From the NCBI GenBank assembly GCA_003513495.1, contig DOPM01000043.1, positions 78,330-142,329 on the forward strand: DNA of 64,000 nt, read 5' to 3'. This document shows positions 52,398 to 60,681 of this stretch, piece by piece. A program made the position numbers and the translations under genes. Below the pieces are notes generated by a model. It ran no database searches and had not been told where the DNA came from. It was given only the letters and a program-made list of their open reading frames with translations. Within the stretch, counting starts at the first letter, position 1. Each line of letters opens with the position of its first letter. Source of the stretch: Desulfosporosinus sp. Its GTDB lineage: Bacteria > Bacillota > Desulfitobacteriia > Desulfitobacteriales > Desulfitobacteriaceae.

Positions 52398-52432
52398 GAA
52401 TTACTCCCTCTTTTTCTATAATATAATTGCAT

Positions 52433-52460
52433 TTGAAATATTCGTCACTTTTGCTAAAAT
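52433..52460 (+). promoter_or_regulatory. Orphan promoter with extended -10
   Basis: TTGAAA and TGCTAAAAT are spaced by 16 bases. A transcript would begin near 52467 and could end at the terminator at 52537-52583. Confidence 0.5.
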
Positions 52461-52466
52461 ACCTTT

Positions 52467-52583
52467 ATCGGTTGTTACTGCTTTTGAGCCATTCACATAG
52501 GATTAAATTATCAGTCGTATTAGGTTTGAAAGTTGAAACCATCCAAAGGGGTTTTGAGAGTCCTTGGATGGTTCGCTGTTTTT
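52467..52583 (+). ncRNA. Candidate small RNA of about 115 nt
   Basis: The stretch has a promoter directly upstream, no open frame with a ribosome site, and ends in AACCATCCAAAGG paired to CCTTGGATGGTT, followed by CGCTGTTTTTATT. The MBL-fold gene downstream has its own promoter (52599-52626), so this is not obviously its leader. It is a prediction from signal arrangement only. Confidence 0.35.
52537..52583 (+). terminator. Terminator of the orphan transcript
   Basis: A 12-bp stem (AACCATCCAAGG type, one bulge) around a T/G-rich loop is followed by a run of five T. No coding gene on this strand ends just before it. Confidence 0.65.
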
Positions 52584-52598
52584 ATTGCTTCCGCAAGG

Positions 52599-52626
52599 TT
52601 ACATTGTTGGTAAAACAAGGTATAAT
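52599..52626 (+). promoter_or_regulatory. Promoter of the MBL-fold hydrolase gene
   Basis: TTACAT and the consensus TATAAT are 16 bases apart, about 88 bases before the start codon. Confidence 0.55.
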
Positions 52627-52713
52627 AAGAAGATCAAGTACTTTTTAGTTCAGTGATAATAATCCTAATAGTAATCTGCTAAACCGTTAGTTATTTTAAT
52701 TTGGAGGTTTAAA

Positions 52714-53685
52714 ATGATCGTTGAAGTTTATCCTAGAATTTACAAAAACGAAATACCTCTCCCTAATAATCCGCTTAAAGCTATCAATAGTTACATCATA
52801 GTATCTGAGAAAAGGAATTTGATTATCGATACAGGTTTTAATACGATAGAATGCCTGACTGAGTTAATGAAGGGTCTAAAAGAATTAAACGTTGACATAA
52901 GCAAGACGGATCTTTTTATAACGCATATGCATGTTGATCACTCAGGTCTTGCACATATACTTAAAGAACAAGGAGTGCAAGTCGTATATTTTAGTCAGAT
53001 CGATGGAGAAATCTCAAATCGATCATCTCAACGAGATGAGTTTATTGAATCAATCAATAAGTTGTTAGGCTTTAGTACTGATAATGAAATAGAATTTGGC
53101 AAAGAGTTTGGAGTTAGGCGGACTGAGCCTCTTGATTTCAGCCCATTGTATGAAGGGGATAGTATTGAAATTGGAGATTACTGTTTCGATGTCGTAGATA
53201 TTCCTGGACATACGCCTGGGCATATAGGCTTGTATGAGAAAAAACATAAGCTGTTTTTTTGTGGAGACCATATATTAGATGAGATTACTCCAAATATAAC
53301 CTTTTGGGGATTTGAGCAGGATATTTTAGCAACTTATATCAAAAGCCTAAACAAGGTCTATAACTTTGAAATAGATTACTTGTTGACGGCACATAGGAAA
53401 ATTGTTAGGAATCATCGAAATAGAATTAACGAGCTTCTCCATCATCATGAGGAACGCCTCCAAGAGATTTTAAGCATCTTAAAAGGTGGCAGAAAGACTC
53501 CTGTTGAAATGGCTGCATCCATGCACTGGGATATAGGTCATAAGAAATGGTCGGATTTTCCACCTTCCCAAATGTGGTTTGCTTCAGGAGAAGCACTATC
53601 CCATCTAGAACATTTAGTTCACATCGGCGTTGTTGAGAGGACAAGAGAGTCCGGGGTGCTTTATTACGAAATTAAGGGGAAATAG
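52714..53685 (+). CDS. MBL-fold metallo-hydrolase
   Basis: The metal-binding motif FITHMHVDHSG (HxHxDH) is at about residue 70, and IPGHTPGHIGLY and FCGDHILDEITPNI supply further ligands. LTAHRKIVRNHRNRI gives the last histidine. A C-terminal winged-helix-like helical tail (about 240-323) is typical of the beta-lactamase-associated MBL group with 300-330 residues. The substrate is unknown; thioesterase or glyoxalase-like activity is possible. TTGGAGGTTT precedes the ATG. Confidence 0.85.
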   Translation: MIVEVYPRIYKNEIPLPNNPLKAINSYIIVSEKRNLIIDTGFNTIECLTELMKGLKELNVDISKTDLFITHMHVDHSGLAHILKEQGVQVVYFSQIDGEISNRSSQRDEFIESINKLLGFSTDNEIEFGKEFGVRRTEPLDFSPLYEGDSIEIGDYCFDVVDIPGHTPGHIGLYEKKHKLFFCGDHILDEITPNITFWGFEQDILATYIKSLNKVYNFEIDYLLTAHRKIVRNHRNRINELLHHHEERLQEILSILKGGRKTPVEMAASMHWDIGHKKWSDFPPSQMWFASGEALSHLEHLVHIGVVERTRESGVLYYEIKGK

Positions 53686-53792
53686 CCCAATAGCATTGGC
53701 GCATGTAAGATAACCGTAAGGAAACAATTTTGTCCCATTTCTTGTTAAGCCAACAAGAGGTGGTTTTTCTTGCGCTTAATTGTTTATTGTTA

Positions 53793-54605
53793 TTAATAAA
53801 GGTCTTCCCGACGTTGCCTTAAGATTGGCAAAGCCTCTCTAACCTCTGCAATTTGAGTAAGATCAAGATCAACTAAAAGAATTCCCGGTTTTTCGTCCAG
53901 TTGAGCAAGTACTTGACCCCATGGATTGGTGACTAAGGAATGACCATATGCTACATAAGAAGCATGAGGATTACGGGCGGGGGAAGTGCCCAGCATGAAG
54001 ATTTGGTTGTCTAAGGAACGGCTCCGAAATAACAACTCCCAATGGGCGGGACCCGTGGTCATATTGAAAGCGGCTGGGACTATGACCAGACTGGCTCCTT
54101 CCGTAGCCAATTTCCTGGTTAATTCCGGGAAGCGTATGTCATAGCATATTTCTATACCGAATTTTCCCCAGGTTGTTTCAAACAGCGTAGCAGAATTTCC
54201 AGGAGACAATACCTTTGATTCAGTAAACTCAATCCCATTTTTGACACATATGTCAAAAAGGTGGATTTTGCGATGTGTAGCAATAATATCCCCTTTGGGG
54301 TTGAATACAACACTGGTATTGTAGATCCGTTCACCATCCAGTTCTGGAATTGAGCCGCCTATGAGAAACAGGCCATTGGTACGTGCTAAGTTTGCAAGGT
54401 GGTTTGTAGTTTCTCCTGAGGGAATTATCTCAGCATAGCCTCGAAAGGAATGTATATCATAAGGGCAATTGAACATTTCTGGTAAGACCGCTAGTTGTGC
54501 ACCACCTGCAGCGGCCTCTTGTAACATTGACGCGGCTTGGTTGAGATTTTGTTGCTTATTTGCCGTAACAGGTAGTTGACATAACGCTATCCTTAGATTG
54601 TTCAT
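53793..54605 (-). CDS. Carbon-nitrogen hydrolase (nitrilase superfamily, omega-amidase-like)
   Basis: The E-K-C catalytic triad can be traced: LAVLPEMFNCPY (Glu), THRKIHLFDI (Lys), and GIEICYDIRFPEL (Cys). The IRFPEL and NMTTGPAHWELLFRSRSLDNQ segments match the branch containing omega-amidase/Nit2 and YafV, which clear alpha-keto acid amides such as ketoglutaramate. Length (270 aa) is normal. It stands alone on the minus strand. GAGGGCTCTC lies before the start. Confidence 0.9.
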   Translation of the reverse strand: MNNLRIALCQLPVTANKQQNLNQAASMLQEAAAGGAQLAVLPEMFNCPYDIHSFRGYAEIIPSGETTNHLANLARTNGLFLIGGSIPELDGERIYNTSVVFNPKGDIIATHRKIHLFDICVKNGIEFTESKVLSPGNSATLFETTWGKFGIEICYDIRFPELTRKLATEGASLVIVPAAFNMTTGPAHWELLFRSRSLDNQIFMLGTSPARNPHASYVAYGHSLVTNPWGQVLAQLDEKPGILLVDLDLTQIAEVREALPILRQRREDLY

Positions 54606-54831
54606 AGAGAGCCCTCCTAATTCTATTACTAAGTTAATAATTCACGTGTTCAGCATCTTCTATATTATAGTATGAATCTCTCGTCCTCAAGCACAAGAGT
54701 GCTGAACCCAATCGATATATAGATCTATAAGATCCAGAAATCTCTTATCAAAGTGAGTATAATCAGTAGGAATGAAATCTAGATTTACTGCCATAATAAC
54801 AATTAGGTTAAATGAACAGGAGGAATAAGAA

Positions 54832-55059
54832 ATGAAAAATGTGACTATGTTTACCAACAATACCTGACCATACTGTACCGTAGCGAAGAAGTTTCTTTCG
54901 CAAAACAATATTCCGTTTGAAGAGAAGAATATCAGCACAGATCAGGATGCTTTGCTAGAATTACAACGAAGAAACATCAATAGTGTACCCGCTTTTTTGG
55001 TAGGGGATGAAACAGTAGTTGGTTTTAACAAGGATAAGATTCTCGCTCTTCTGCATTAA
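54832..55059 (+). CDS. Glutaredoxin-like selenoprotein with UPYC active site (UGA = Sec12)
   Basis: A clear AGGAGG lies eight bases before the ATG. The 75-residue frame is interrupted only by one TGA at 54865-54867, exactly where glutaredoxins have the first active-site Cys: MFTNNT-(TGA)-PYC. The rest is a complete glutaredoxin (KKFLSQNNIPFEEKNIS, then the cis-Pro region SVPAFLVGDETVVGFNKDKI). A compact hairpin (54883-54901) with an AGTT loop lies 22 nt after the TGA, as bacterial SECIS elements require. A terminator follows. A Cys-to-stop nonsense mutation is the alternative but fits the hairpin and intact downstream frame poorly. Confidence 0.85.
54883..54901 (+). promoter_or_regulatory. 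Putative bacterial SECIS element
   Basis: GCGAA-GA pairs with TC-TTTCGC, with one bulged T, around the tetraloop AGTT that has G in its first two positions. It begins 15 nt after the UGA codon; loop distance is 22 nt, within the known 16-37 nt range for SelB recognition. Confidence 0.7.
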
Positions 55060-55077
55060 ACTTAACACACTGATGTG

Positions 55078-55105
55078 AACCGCTGAGCCCTTAGGCTCAG
55101 CGGTT
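55078..55105 (+). terminator. Terminator after the selenoprotein gene
   Basis: AACCGCTGAGCC and GGCTCAGCGGTT form a perfect 12-bp stem with a four-base loop, 18 bases after the stop codon. Confidence 0.75.
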
Positions 55106-55245
55106 TGATGCTGTCTTATTCATTTTTATCTTTTTCTGCAATTCCACTTCTTCTGTTTCCGTTTGCAAATTGTAATTTAATTTGTCCGCCGCCTTTTGCT
55201 TTTAGTTCGTTTTCAGAATTACTGCGTTACTGATAATGATACGAT

Positions 55246-55284
55246 TAACACAAAAACAAGCTGGAAGCAATTATGCTACCAGCC
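55246..55284 (-). terminator. Minus-strand terminator after the aminotransferase gene
   Basis: On the minus strand GGCTGG-TAGC pairs with GCTT-CCAGC, and TTGTTTTTGTG follows, a few bases after the aminotransferase stop codon. Confidence 0.7.
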
Positions 55285-55296
55285 ATGTCTTTGAAC

Positions 55297-56472
55297 TTAT
55301 CCCATTTTCCCTAAAGCCGTTTCAATACGCTCTAAAGCTTTTTGTATATTCGCTACAGAATTTGCATAGGAGAAGCGGAGGTAACCTTCCCCGTAGGAGC
55401 CAAAGGCGGTTCCTCCTAAACAAGCGACGCCTGCCTCGTTTAAGAGATAATCAGCGATCTCTTTACTGTCTTTGTCGAAGGACTTTACATTTGGAAATAC
55501 ATAGAAGGAACCCTCTGGTAAGAGGCAACTTACTCCGGGTATAGAGTTTAAGCCGTTAACCATAATGTCGCGACGTCGTTTAAACTCAGCAACCATATTA
55601 TCGACTTCGTCCTGAGGTCCTGTGAGCGCTTCCTTACCGGCCATTTGAGTAAATGCCGAAGTGCAGGAATTAGAGTTGACCATAAGTTGAGCAATACGGG
55701 CAGAAATTTCTTGATGCATCACCCCGTAGCCTAAACGCCAGCCAGTCATTGCATAGGTCTTAGAAAACCCGTCTAAGATAATGGTCCAATCCTTCATTCC
55801 TGGTAATGAGGCAATGGAAAGCGGATGCGTTTCTCCATATACAATGCGGTCATATATTTCATCAGAGAGAACTAGGATCTCTTTTCCCCGAACCAAGTCA
55901 GCGATGGATTTGATGTCTTCATTTGTCAGAACCCCACCAGTAGGGTTACCGGGGGAATTAATTATAAGCATTTTTGTTTTAGGTGTAATCAGTTGGGCAA
56001 GCTCATTTACGTCTAAACGGAACTGGTTTTCTTCTCGCAAAGGGATTGGGACAGGCTTTCCGCCTACAAACCGAATGACTGATTCATATATAGGGAAGCC
56101 GGGATTTGGATAAATGACTTCATCTCCTGGATTCACAGTCGCCATAATAGAGAAAAACATAATGGGTTTTCCGCCGGGGACAATTACTATTTCCTCAGCA
56201 GAAGTATCAACATTTTTATGATTACGAATATAGGTGGCGATTGTCTCCCTTACTTCTGGAATACCGGGTGCGGGAGTATAGTGAGTATATCCGCTGGTTA
56301 GAGCATGGCACGCAGCGTCAATAATATTCTTAGGGGTATCGAAGTCCGGTTCGCCAATCTCTAGATGAACAATATTTTTTCCTTGAGCTTCTAACTTTTT
56401 GGCTTTTGCTAAAACTTCAAAAGCTGTTTCGGTACCGAGCAAGGACATTCTATCTGCAAGTACTTTTTTCAT
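55297..56472 (-). CDS. Class I aminotransferase (AspC/PatA-like)
   Basis: The protein is a fold type I aminotransferase: HLEIGEPDFDTPKNI at the start, INSPGNPTGGVL, VLSDEIYDRIVYGE, and LDGFSKTYAMTGWRLGYGV with the PLP lysine. The closest groups are aspartate and aromatic aminotransferases. It is cotranscribed with a glyoxylate/hydroxypyruvate reductase-like gene located 25 bases upstream, which points to exchange between keto acid, hydroxy acid and amino acid. The real substrates are not readable. Length (391 aa) is normal. Confidence 0.88.
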   Translation of the reverse strand: MKKVLADRMSLLGTETAFEVLAKAKKLEAQGKNIVHLEIGEPDFDTPKNIIDAACHALTSGYTHYTPAPGIPEVRETIATYIRNHKNVDTSAEEIVIVPGGKPIMFFSIMATVNPGDEVIYPNPGFPIYESVIRFVGGKPVPIPLREENQFRLDVNELAQLITPKTKMLIINSPGNPTGGVLTNEDIKSIADLVRGKEILVLSDEIYDRIVYGETHPLSIASLPGMKDWTIILDGFSKTYAMTGWRLGYGVMHQEISARIAQLMVNSNSCTSAFTQMAGKEALTGPQDEVDNMVAEFKRRRDIMVNGLNSIPGVSCLLPEGSFYVFPNVKSFDKDSKEIADYLLNEAGVACLGGTAFGSYGEGYLRFSYANSVANIQKALERIETALGKMG

Positions 56473-56497
56473 TAACTATCATCCTTTTTGAGAGTTA

Positions 56498-57481
56498 TTA
56501 GGATTTTTTTTTGTAAACCTCCGGGTTTAGACAAGTAGGGGGAAGTTCTCCATTCATTGCCGCTATTATATTAGACACAGCGATCATGCCCATTTTAGTG
56601 CGGGTGTCAATTGTGGCACTGGCAATGTGAGGGCAAACGATAGCATTGTCCAGTTCCAATAGACCTTCAGAAAATTCAGGTTCGAATTCATAGACATCTA
56701 GGCCTGCACCCCAAATTTCTCCCGATTGTAAAGCCTTCACTAGGGCGGCTTCATCAACTACGGGCCCGCGAGAGGTGTTAATTAGAATTGCCGTATTCTT
56801 CATAAGCTTAAACTCTTTCTCACTCAATAAATGATGGGTTTCAGGGAGAAGAGGAGTATGGATTGAAACAAAATCGGATTCTTTTAGAAGAGTCTCCAAA
56901 CTGACAAATTGGCCACCCGTTTCTTTTTCGAATTCAGGGTTAGCCGCTATATCAGTATAAAGTACCGTCATATCAAAGGCCTTTGCCCTTTTTGCAAAGG
57001 ACAAGCCAATTCTACCAGCACCTATGACGCCAACGGTTTTATTCATTACATCTTGCCCAAGAAAAAGCATCGGGCCCCAACCCTTATAGTTTCCCATTCT
57101 TGAGTATTTATCCGATTCAACGACTCGTCGTGCAACAGAAAACAATAAAGCCCAAGCCATTTCGGCCGTTGTATCCGTAAGTACACCAGGAGTGTTGGAG
57201 ACCATAATTCTACGCTCTGTTGCTGATGGAATATCAATGTTGTTGTAGCCGACTGCATAGTTAGCAAAGATTTTGACCCCTTTAGCAGTATCCATGACCT
57301 CTGAATCAATTGGATCTGTAAGTAAGCTCAATACAGCATCTCTGCCTTTAACTTTTTCCAATAGCTCAGATCGTTCAAGAACCCGACCTGTACGATTAAC
57401 TTCAATGTCGCAAAACTCTTCTAGTCTGTCAAGAGCTGGTTTTGGTATTTCATTCGTAACATAAACATTCCACCTAGTCAT
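56498..57481 (-). CDS. D-2-hydroxyacid dehydrogenase (glyoxylate/hydroxypyruvate reductase-like)
   Basis: The NAD(P)-binding motif is VGVIGAGRIGLSFAKRA. Catalytic Arg, Glu and His lie in INTSRGPVVDEAAL, GLDVYEFEPEF and CPHIASATI. The N-terminal NEIPKPALDRLEEFCDIEV matches the glycerate dehydrogenase (GyaR/GhrB) branch rather than SerA. It is first of a two-gene minus-strand operon with the aminotransferase. Length (327 aa) is normal, without a regulatory ACT domain. Confidence 0.9.
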   Translation of the reverse strand: MTRWNVYVTNEIPKPALDRLEEFCDIEVNRTGRVLERSELLEKVKGRDAVLSLLTDPIDSEVMDTAKGVKIFANYAVGYNNIDIPSATERRIMVSNTPGVLTDTTAEMAWALLFSVARRVVESDKYSRMGNYKGWGPMLFLGQDVMNKTVGVIGAGRIGLSFAKRAKAFDMTVLYTDIAANPEFEKETGGQFVSLETLLKESDFVSIHTPLLPETHHLLSEKEFKLMKNTAILINTSRGPVVDEAALVKALQSGEIWGAGLDVYEFEPEFSEGLLELDNAIVCPHIASATIDTRTKMGMIAVSNIIAAMNGELPPTCLNPEVYKKKS

Positions 57482-57798
57482 GTTTAACCTCCCAAATTGT
57501 AATCTAGCAAGTCATATGAGTATTATACCAAAAGCATATTGTATTATTACTCAAAAAGATAGTCCAGGCGCCAAGACCTAGACCTTTTTGCAGAATCTTA
57601 TTTTCAATTTAAAACTTTTTTGAAGCAGGATCTTCTAGACTGCTTTCTATAGGTGTCCATCTTATTCTTATGCACGTTCTGAAGATACATAAAAGAGTAT
57701 TTAGTCTCAGGTAGAAGGGATTTATCAAATTAATATAGAATGTACACCGTAAGAGGAAAAACTATTAAACGGCTTTTAAGAAGCATGTGCACAACAAA
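57482..57798. other. Intergenic region without recognised features
   Basis: This 317-base AT-rich stretch, between the divergent hydroxyacid dehydrogenase start and the 57799 small gene, has no open frame with a ribosome site. I see no clear terminator or riboswitch. Confidence 0.5.
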
Positions 57799-57957
57799 TT
57801 AAGAGTAAGAGTTTGGATAAATAGTTGTCCATTGGCAGGCATGTTCATAAGCTGTAGTCTGTTTACCCGCAAAATCTTTTTTCTGAGTATCTGCGTCTAA
57901 TGGTTCAGTACATTCTTGATACAGATCTAACCCAATAACTTCAAAGTCATTTGTCAT
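57799..57957 (-). CDS. Small hypothetical protein, 52 aa
   Basis: The frame starts at ATG after AAAAAGGAGATTAAG, a strong ribosome site. The acidic N-terminal half (MTNDFEVIGLDLYQECTEP) and C-terminal half (TTAYEHACQWTTIYPNSY) each have one cysteine and aromatic residues. I do not recognise a family. The good ribosome site and lack of overlap with other genes support a real gene. It stands alone between two divergent units. Confidence 0.5.
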   Translation of the reverse strand: MTNDFEVIGLDLYQECTEPLDADTQKKDFAGKQTTAYEHACQWTTIYPNSYS

Positions 57958-58128
57958 CTTCTTAATCTCCTTTTTTAATGTAATTAAGGTTCGATTTTAT
58001 GGTTGGACTTTTGTAGGTTGTTTTAAAATGTGTTATTTACTTAAAAATTATTCGCAATTTAGTTGTAAAGAATTATGAATCATTTGTTGAAATGGCGATT
58101 AGATGAACTTTCTGAAAGGGGCTAATCT

Positions 58129-60615
58129 ATGCCACTCTCTCAAAAGTCTTACTCTCAAGAGAAACTATGCTTGCTTTACGTTCTAATGAACGGAATATTA
58201 ATTCTATTTTCAGAATTGACAATCTATTTTTTTAGCAAAGATTACGTATTAGCTTTTAAATATATAGGAGTTAGAAGCGGGCTCTTGGTCCTGTTTACAA
58301 CGTTATTCTTTTACCAATTCAAGAGTTATACATGTAAAACTCTTGAATCCAAGAACTTGCAAGCAATCAAAACAGTAAGCAAGCAGAATCGGAAAGTGAA
58401 TGAAGAATTGTTAGAATCCACTTTTAACGGTATTACTCAGCGTATCCTTTCCGAACAACCCCTGAATGATATCTTCCAATACTTATGTGATGAATTAGTT
58501 CATTCTGGGGGGTATCCAGTGGCTTCAGTCGGGTTGAAAATGCCGGAAGGTTCGATTAGGATTGTTGCTCATGCCGGAGTTGGAAATGAATATGTTAGAG
58601 AAGGGATTAAAATAAGATGGGACGATAGCCCAGAGGGACAGGGTGCCATGGGTAAAGCTATCCGCAGTGGTTCGTCGCAAGTTGACAACCTAGATGAAAA
58701 TCCCCACTTTGAACCATGGAGTGATATTTTTAAGAAATATAACCTGAAATCGATAGTAACCCTACCCCTGTTAGCGCACGGTCAATGCTTAGGGGTAATA
58801 GCCCTCTATACACATGTCCAAGATCATTTCGATTCAGAGTGCGTTGAACGTCTGCAATCCTTGGCAGAACAGATTACTGTAGCCCTTCTAGCCCATGATG
58901 ATCGAAGTAAACTTCGGATTCAAAGTACAGCTCTTTTAGCCGCCGCAGATGCCATCGTGCTAACAGATCAAACGAGTAAGATCCTCTGGGCTAATCCTGC
59001 CTTTGGTAAATTAACAGGTTATTCCTTAGGAGACGTATATGGTAAGAAAATGAGCTTCCTTCAATCAGGCTATCAAGATAATAGATTTTACAAAAAAATG
59101 TGGGATACGGTTCTCGCTGGGGAAACTTGGCGTGGTGAACTAATTAATCGCCATGCAAAAGGAACCCTCTACCGAGAAAAGATGACTTTAACTCCGGTAC
59201 AAGCAGACGGTTTAGCAATCTCTCATTTCATTGCTATTAAACAAGATGTCAGCGACCAACGAGCTCTTATGAACCAGCTTTCCTACCAGGCACATCATGA
59301 TGCATTAACAGGCTTGCCGAATCGGATATTATTTAAAGATCGTGCACGTCAAGCCATTGCTCAAGCACACCGTCATAAGACCCACGTTGCATTGCTTTTT
59401 CTCGATCTGGATCGATTCAAACTCATTAATGATACACTTGGACATACAGTGGGGGATCAACTTTTGCAGGCTACCGGAGAAAGACTTAGTGCTTGCTTAA
59501 GGGAAGGGGATACTGTGTCTCGGCAGGGGGGAGATGAATTCCTAATTCTTCTACCCGAAATGCGTACAGAAGACCAAGTCGCACAGGTGGCCCAAAAGCT
59601 CGTAAGTATCTTCACTACACCCTTTCAACTGCATGAGCAGCAAATCTATATCACTGCAAGCCTTGGTATTGCTATCTTTCCTACTGACGGAGAAGATATC
59701 GACACCTTGATTAAACATGCTGATACCGCTATGTATCACGCTAAAGAAGAGGGGCGTAATCGCTATCAGTTTTATACCCTTGCTTTTAATCGTACTCTTT
59801 CCGAGCGATTGGGCTTGCAGAATGATATGCGACGAGCTTTGGCCTACGAAGAATTTGTACTTTACTTCCAGCCACAGTATCGAATCAGTGATGGTCAGAT
59901 GTGTGGTATGGAAGCTCTGGTGCGCTGGCAGCATCCTGAGAGAGGTTTTCTTCTACCGAGAGATTTCATTTCGACGGCTGAAGAAAGCGGGCTTATTTTA
60001 CCCCTGGGAGAATGGGTCTTGCGCAAAGCTTGTCAACAAAACAAACGTTGGCAGGATATGGGCTATCCACCTGTTCATGTTGCTGTCAACCTATCTGCAC
60101 GTCAATTTCACCAGACGAATCTGGTCAAACAGATCGCCCAGATACTTAAAGAGACTGGCTTAGACCCAAAGTGGCTTGAACTAGAAATCACGGAGAGTAT
60201 AAGTATGGAAAATTCGTCATTAACCCTTACTATACTTCGGGAACTCAAAGCGATGGGGATTCATCTCTCAATGGACGATTTTGGTACGGGTTTTTCGTCA
60301 CTAAGCTATTTAAGCCAGTTTTCCTTGGATACTTTAAAAATTGATCGCTCCTTTGTGAGCTCGCTTAATATTCGATCGGATGAGAAAGCACGCGGGAATG
60401 AGATCGTGACGACGATAATTCAACTTGCGCATAATTTAGGTCTTCGGGTCATTGCCGAAGGGGTAGAAACCAAAGCTCAGCTAGATTTTCTCCGCTCTCA
60501 AGGGTGTGCTGAAGTGCAAGGATACCTGTTAGCTAAACCAGTATCAGCTGAAGACCTGGTCTATTACTTAATAGAGATTAGCCAAAATTTAAAGAAGTTC
60601 CAAATACCAACGTGA
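58129..60615 (+). CDS. Membrane-anchored GAF-PAS-GGDEF-EAL cyclic di-GMP signalling protein
   Basis: Two N-terminal membrane helices (about 13-33 and 45-65) lead to a GAF domain (95-250, SGGYPVASVGLKMPEG), a PAS domain (265-385, TDQTSKILWANPAFGKLTGYS), a GGDEF domain with intact GGDEF at 467-471, and an EAL domain (EAL at 595-597, MEALVRWQHP) with ELEITES, SMDDFGTGFSSL and KIDRSF. Both enzymatic signatures look intact, so it could make or degrade c-di-GMP; which activity dominates cannot be read. A GAF redox or ligand sensor likely sets the balance. AAAGGGGCT precedes the ATG. Confidence 0.92.
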   Translation: MPLSQKSYSQEKLCLLYVLMNGILILFSELTIYFFSKDYVLAFKYIGVRSGLLVLFTTLFFYQFKSYTCKTLESKNLQAIKTVSKQNRKVNEELLESTFNGITQRILSEQPLNDIFQYLCDELVHSGGYPVASVGLKMPEGSIRIVAHAGVGNEYVREGIKIRWDDSPEGQGAMGKAIRSGSSQVDNLDENPHFEPWSDIFKKYNLKSIVTLPLLAHGQCLGVIALYTHVQDHFDSECVERLQSLAEQITVALLAHDDRSKLRIQSTALLAAADAIVLTDQTSKILWANPAFGKLTGYSLGDVYGKKMSFLQSGYQDNRFYKKMWDTVLAGETWRGELINRHAKGTLYREKMTLTPVQADGLAISHFIAIKQDVSDQRALMNQLSYQAHHDALTGLPNRILFKDRARQAIAQAHRHKTHVALLFLDLDRFKLINDTLGHTVGDQLLQATGERLSACLREGDTVSRQGGDEFLILLPEMRTEDQVAQVAQKLVSIFTTPFQLHEQQIYITASLGIAIFPTDGEDIDTLIKHADTAMYHAKEEGRNRYQFYTLAFNRTLSERLGLQNDMRRALAYEEFVLYFQPQYRISDGQMCGMEALVRWQHPERGFLLPRDFISTAEESGLILPLGEWVLRKACQQNKRWQDMGYPPVHVAVNLSARQFHQTNLVKQIAQILKETGLDPKWLELEITESISMENSSLTLTILRELKAMGIHLSMDDFGTGFSSLSYLSQFSLDTLKIDRSFVSSLNIRSDEKARGNEIVTTIIQLAHNLGLRVIAEGVETKAQLDFLRSQGCAEVQGYLLAKPVSAEDLVYYLIEISQNLKKFQIPT

Positions 60616-60681
60616 CGTGTGGTTAAGTTAAGTCTAATAGGGTTGAACGTTTAACGCTCCGCTTTGTTCGAAGTTATTAAG

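Noticed and set aside
52427..52648. 73-codon plus-strand frame upstream of the MBL-fold gene
   Set aside because: There is no ribosome site and it runs across a promoter, a terminator hairpin and a second promoter; it is not protein-like.
54687..54938. Minus-strand frame of 83 codons across the glutaredoxin region
   Set aside because: It is antisense to the Sec-containing glutaredoxin and lacks a ribosome site; the plus-strand reading explains the sequence.
55116..55215. Minus-strand open frame of about 33 codons between the selenoprotein terminator and the aminotransferase terminator
   Set aside because: The composition looks protein-like (Gly/Lys/Gln-rich end) but there is no start codon or ribosome site. 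It may be the tail of a lost gene, but the evidence is too thin to call a pseudogene.
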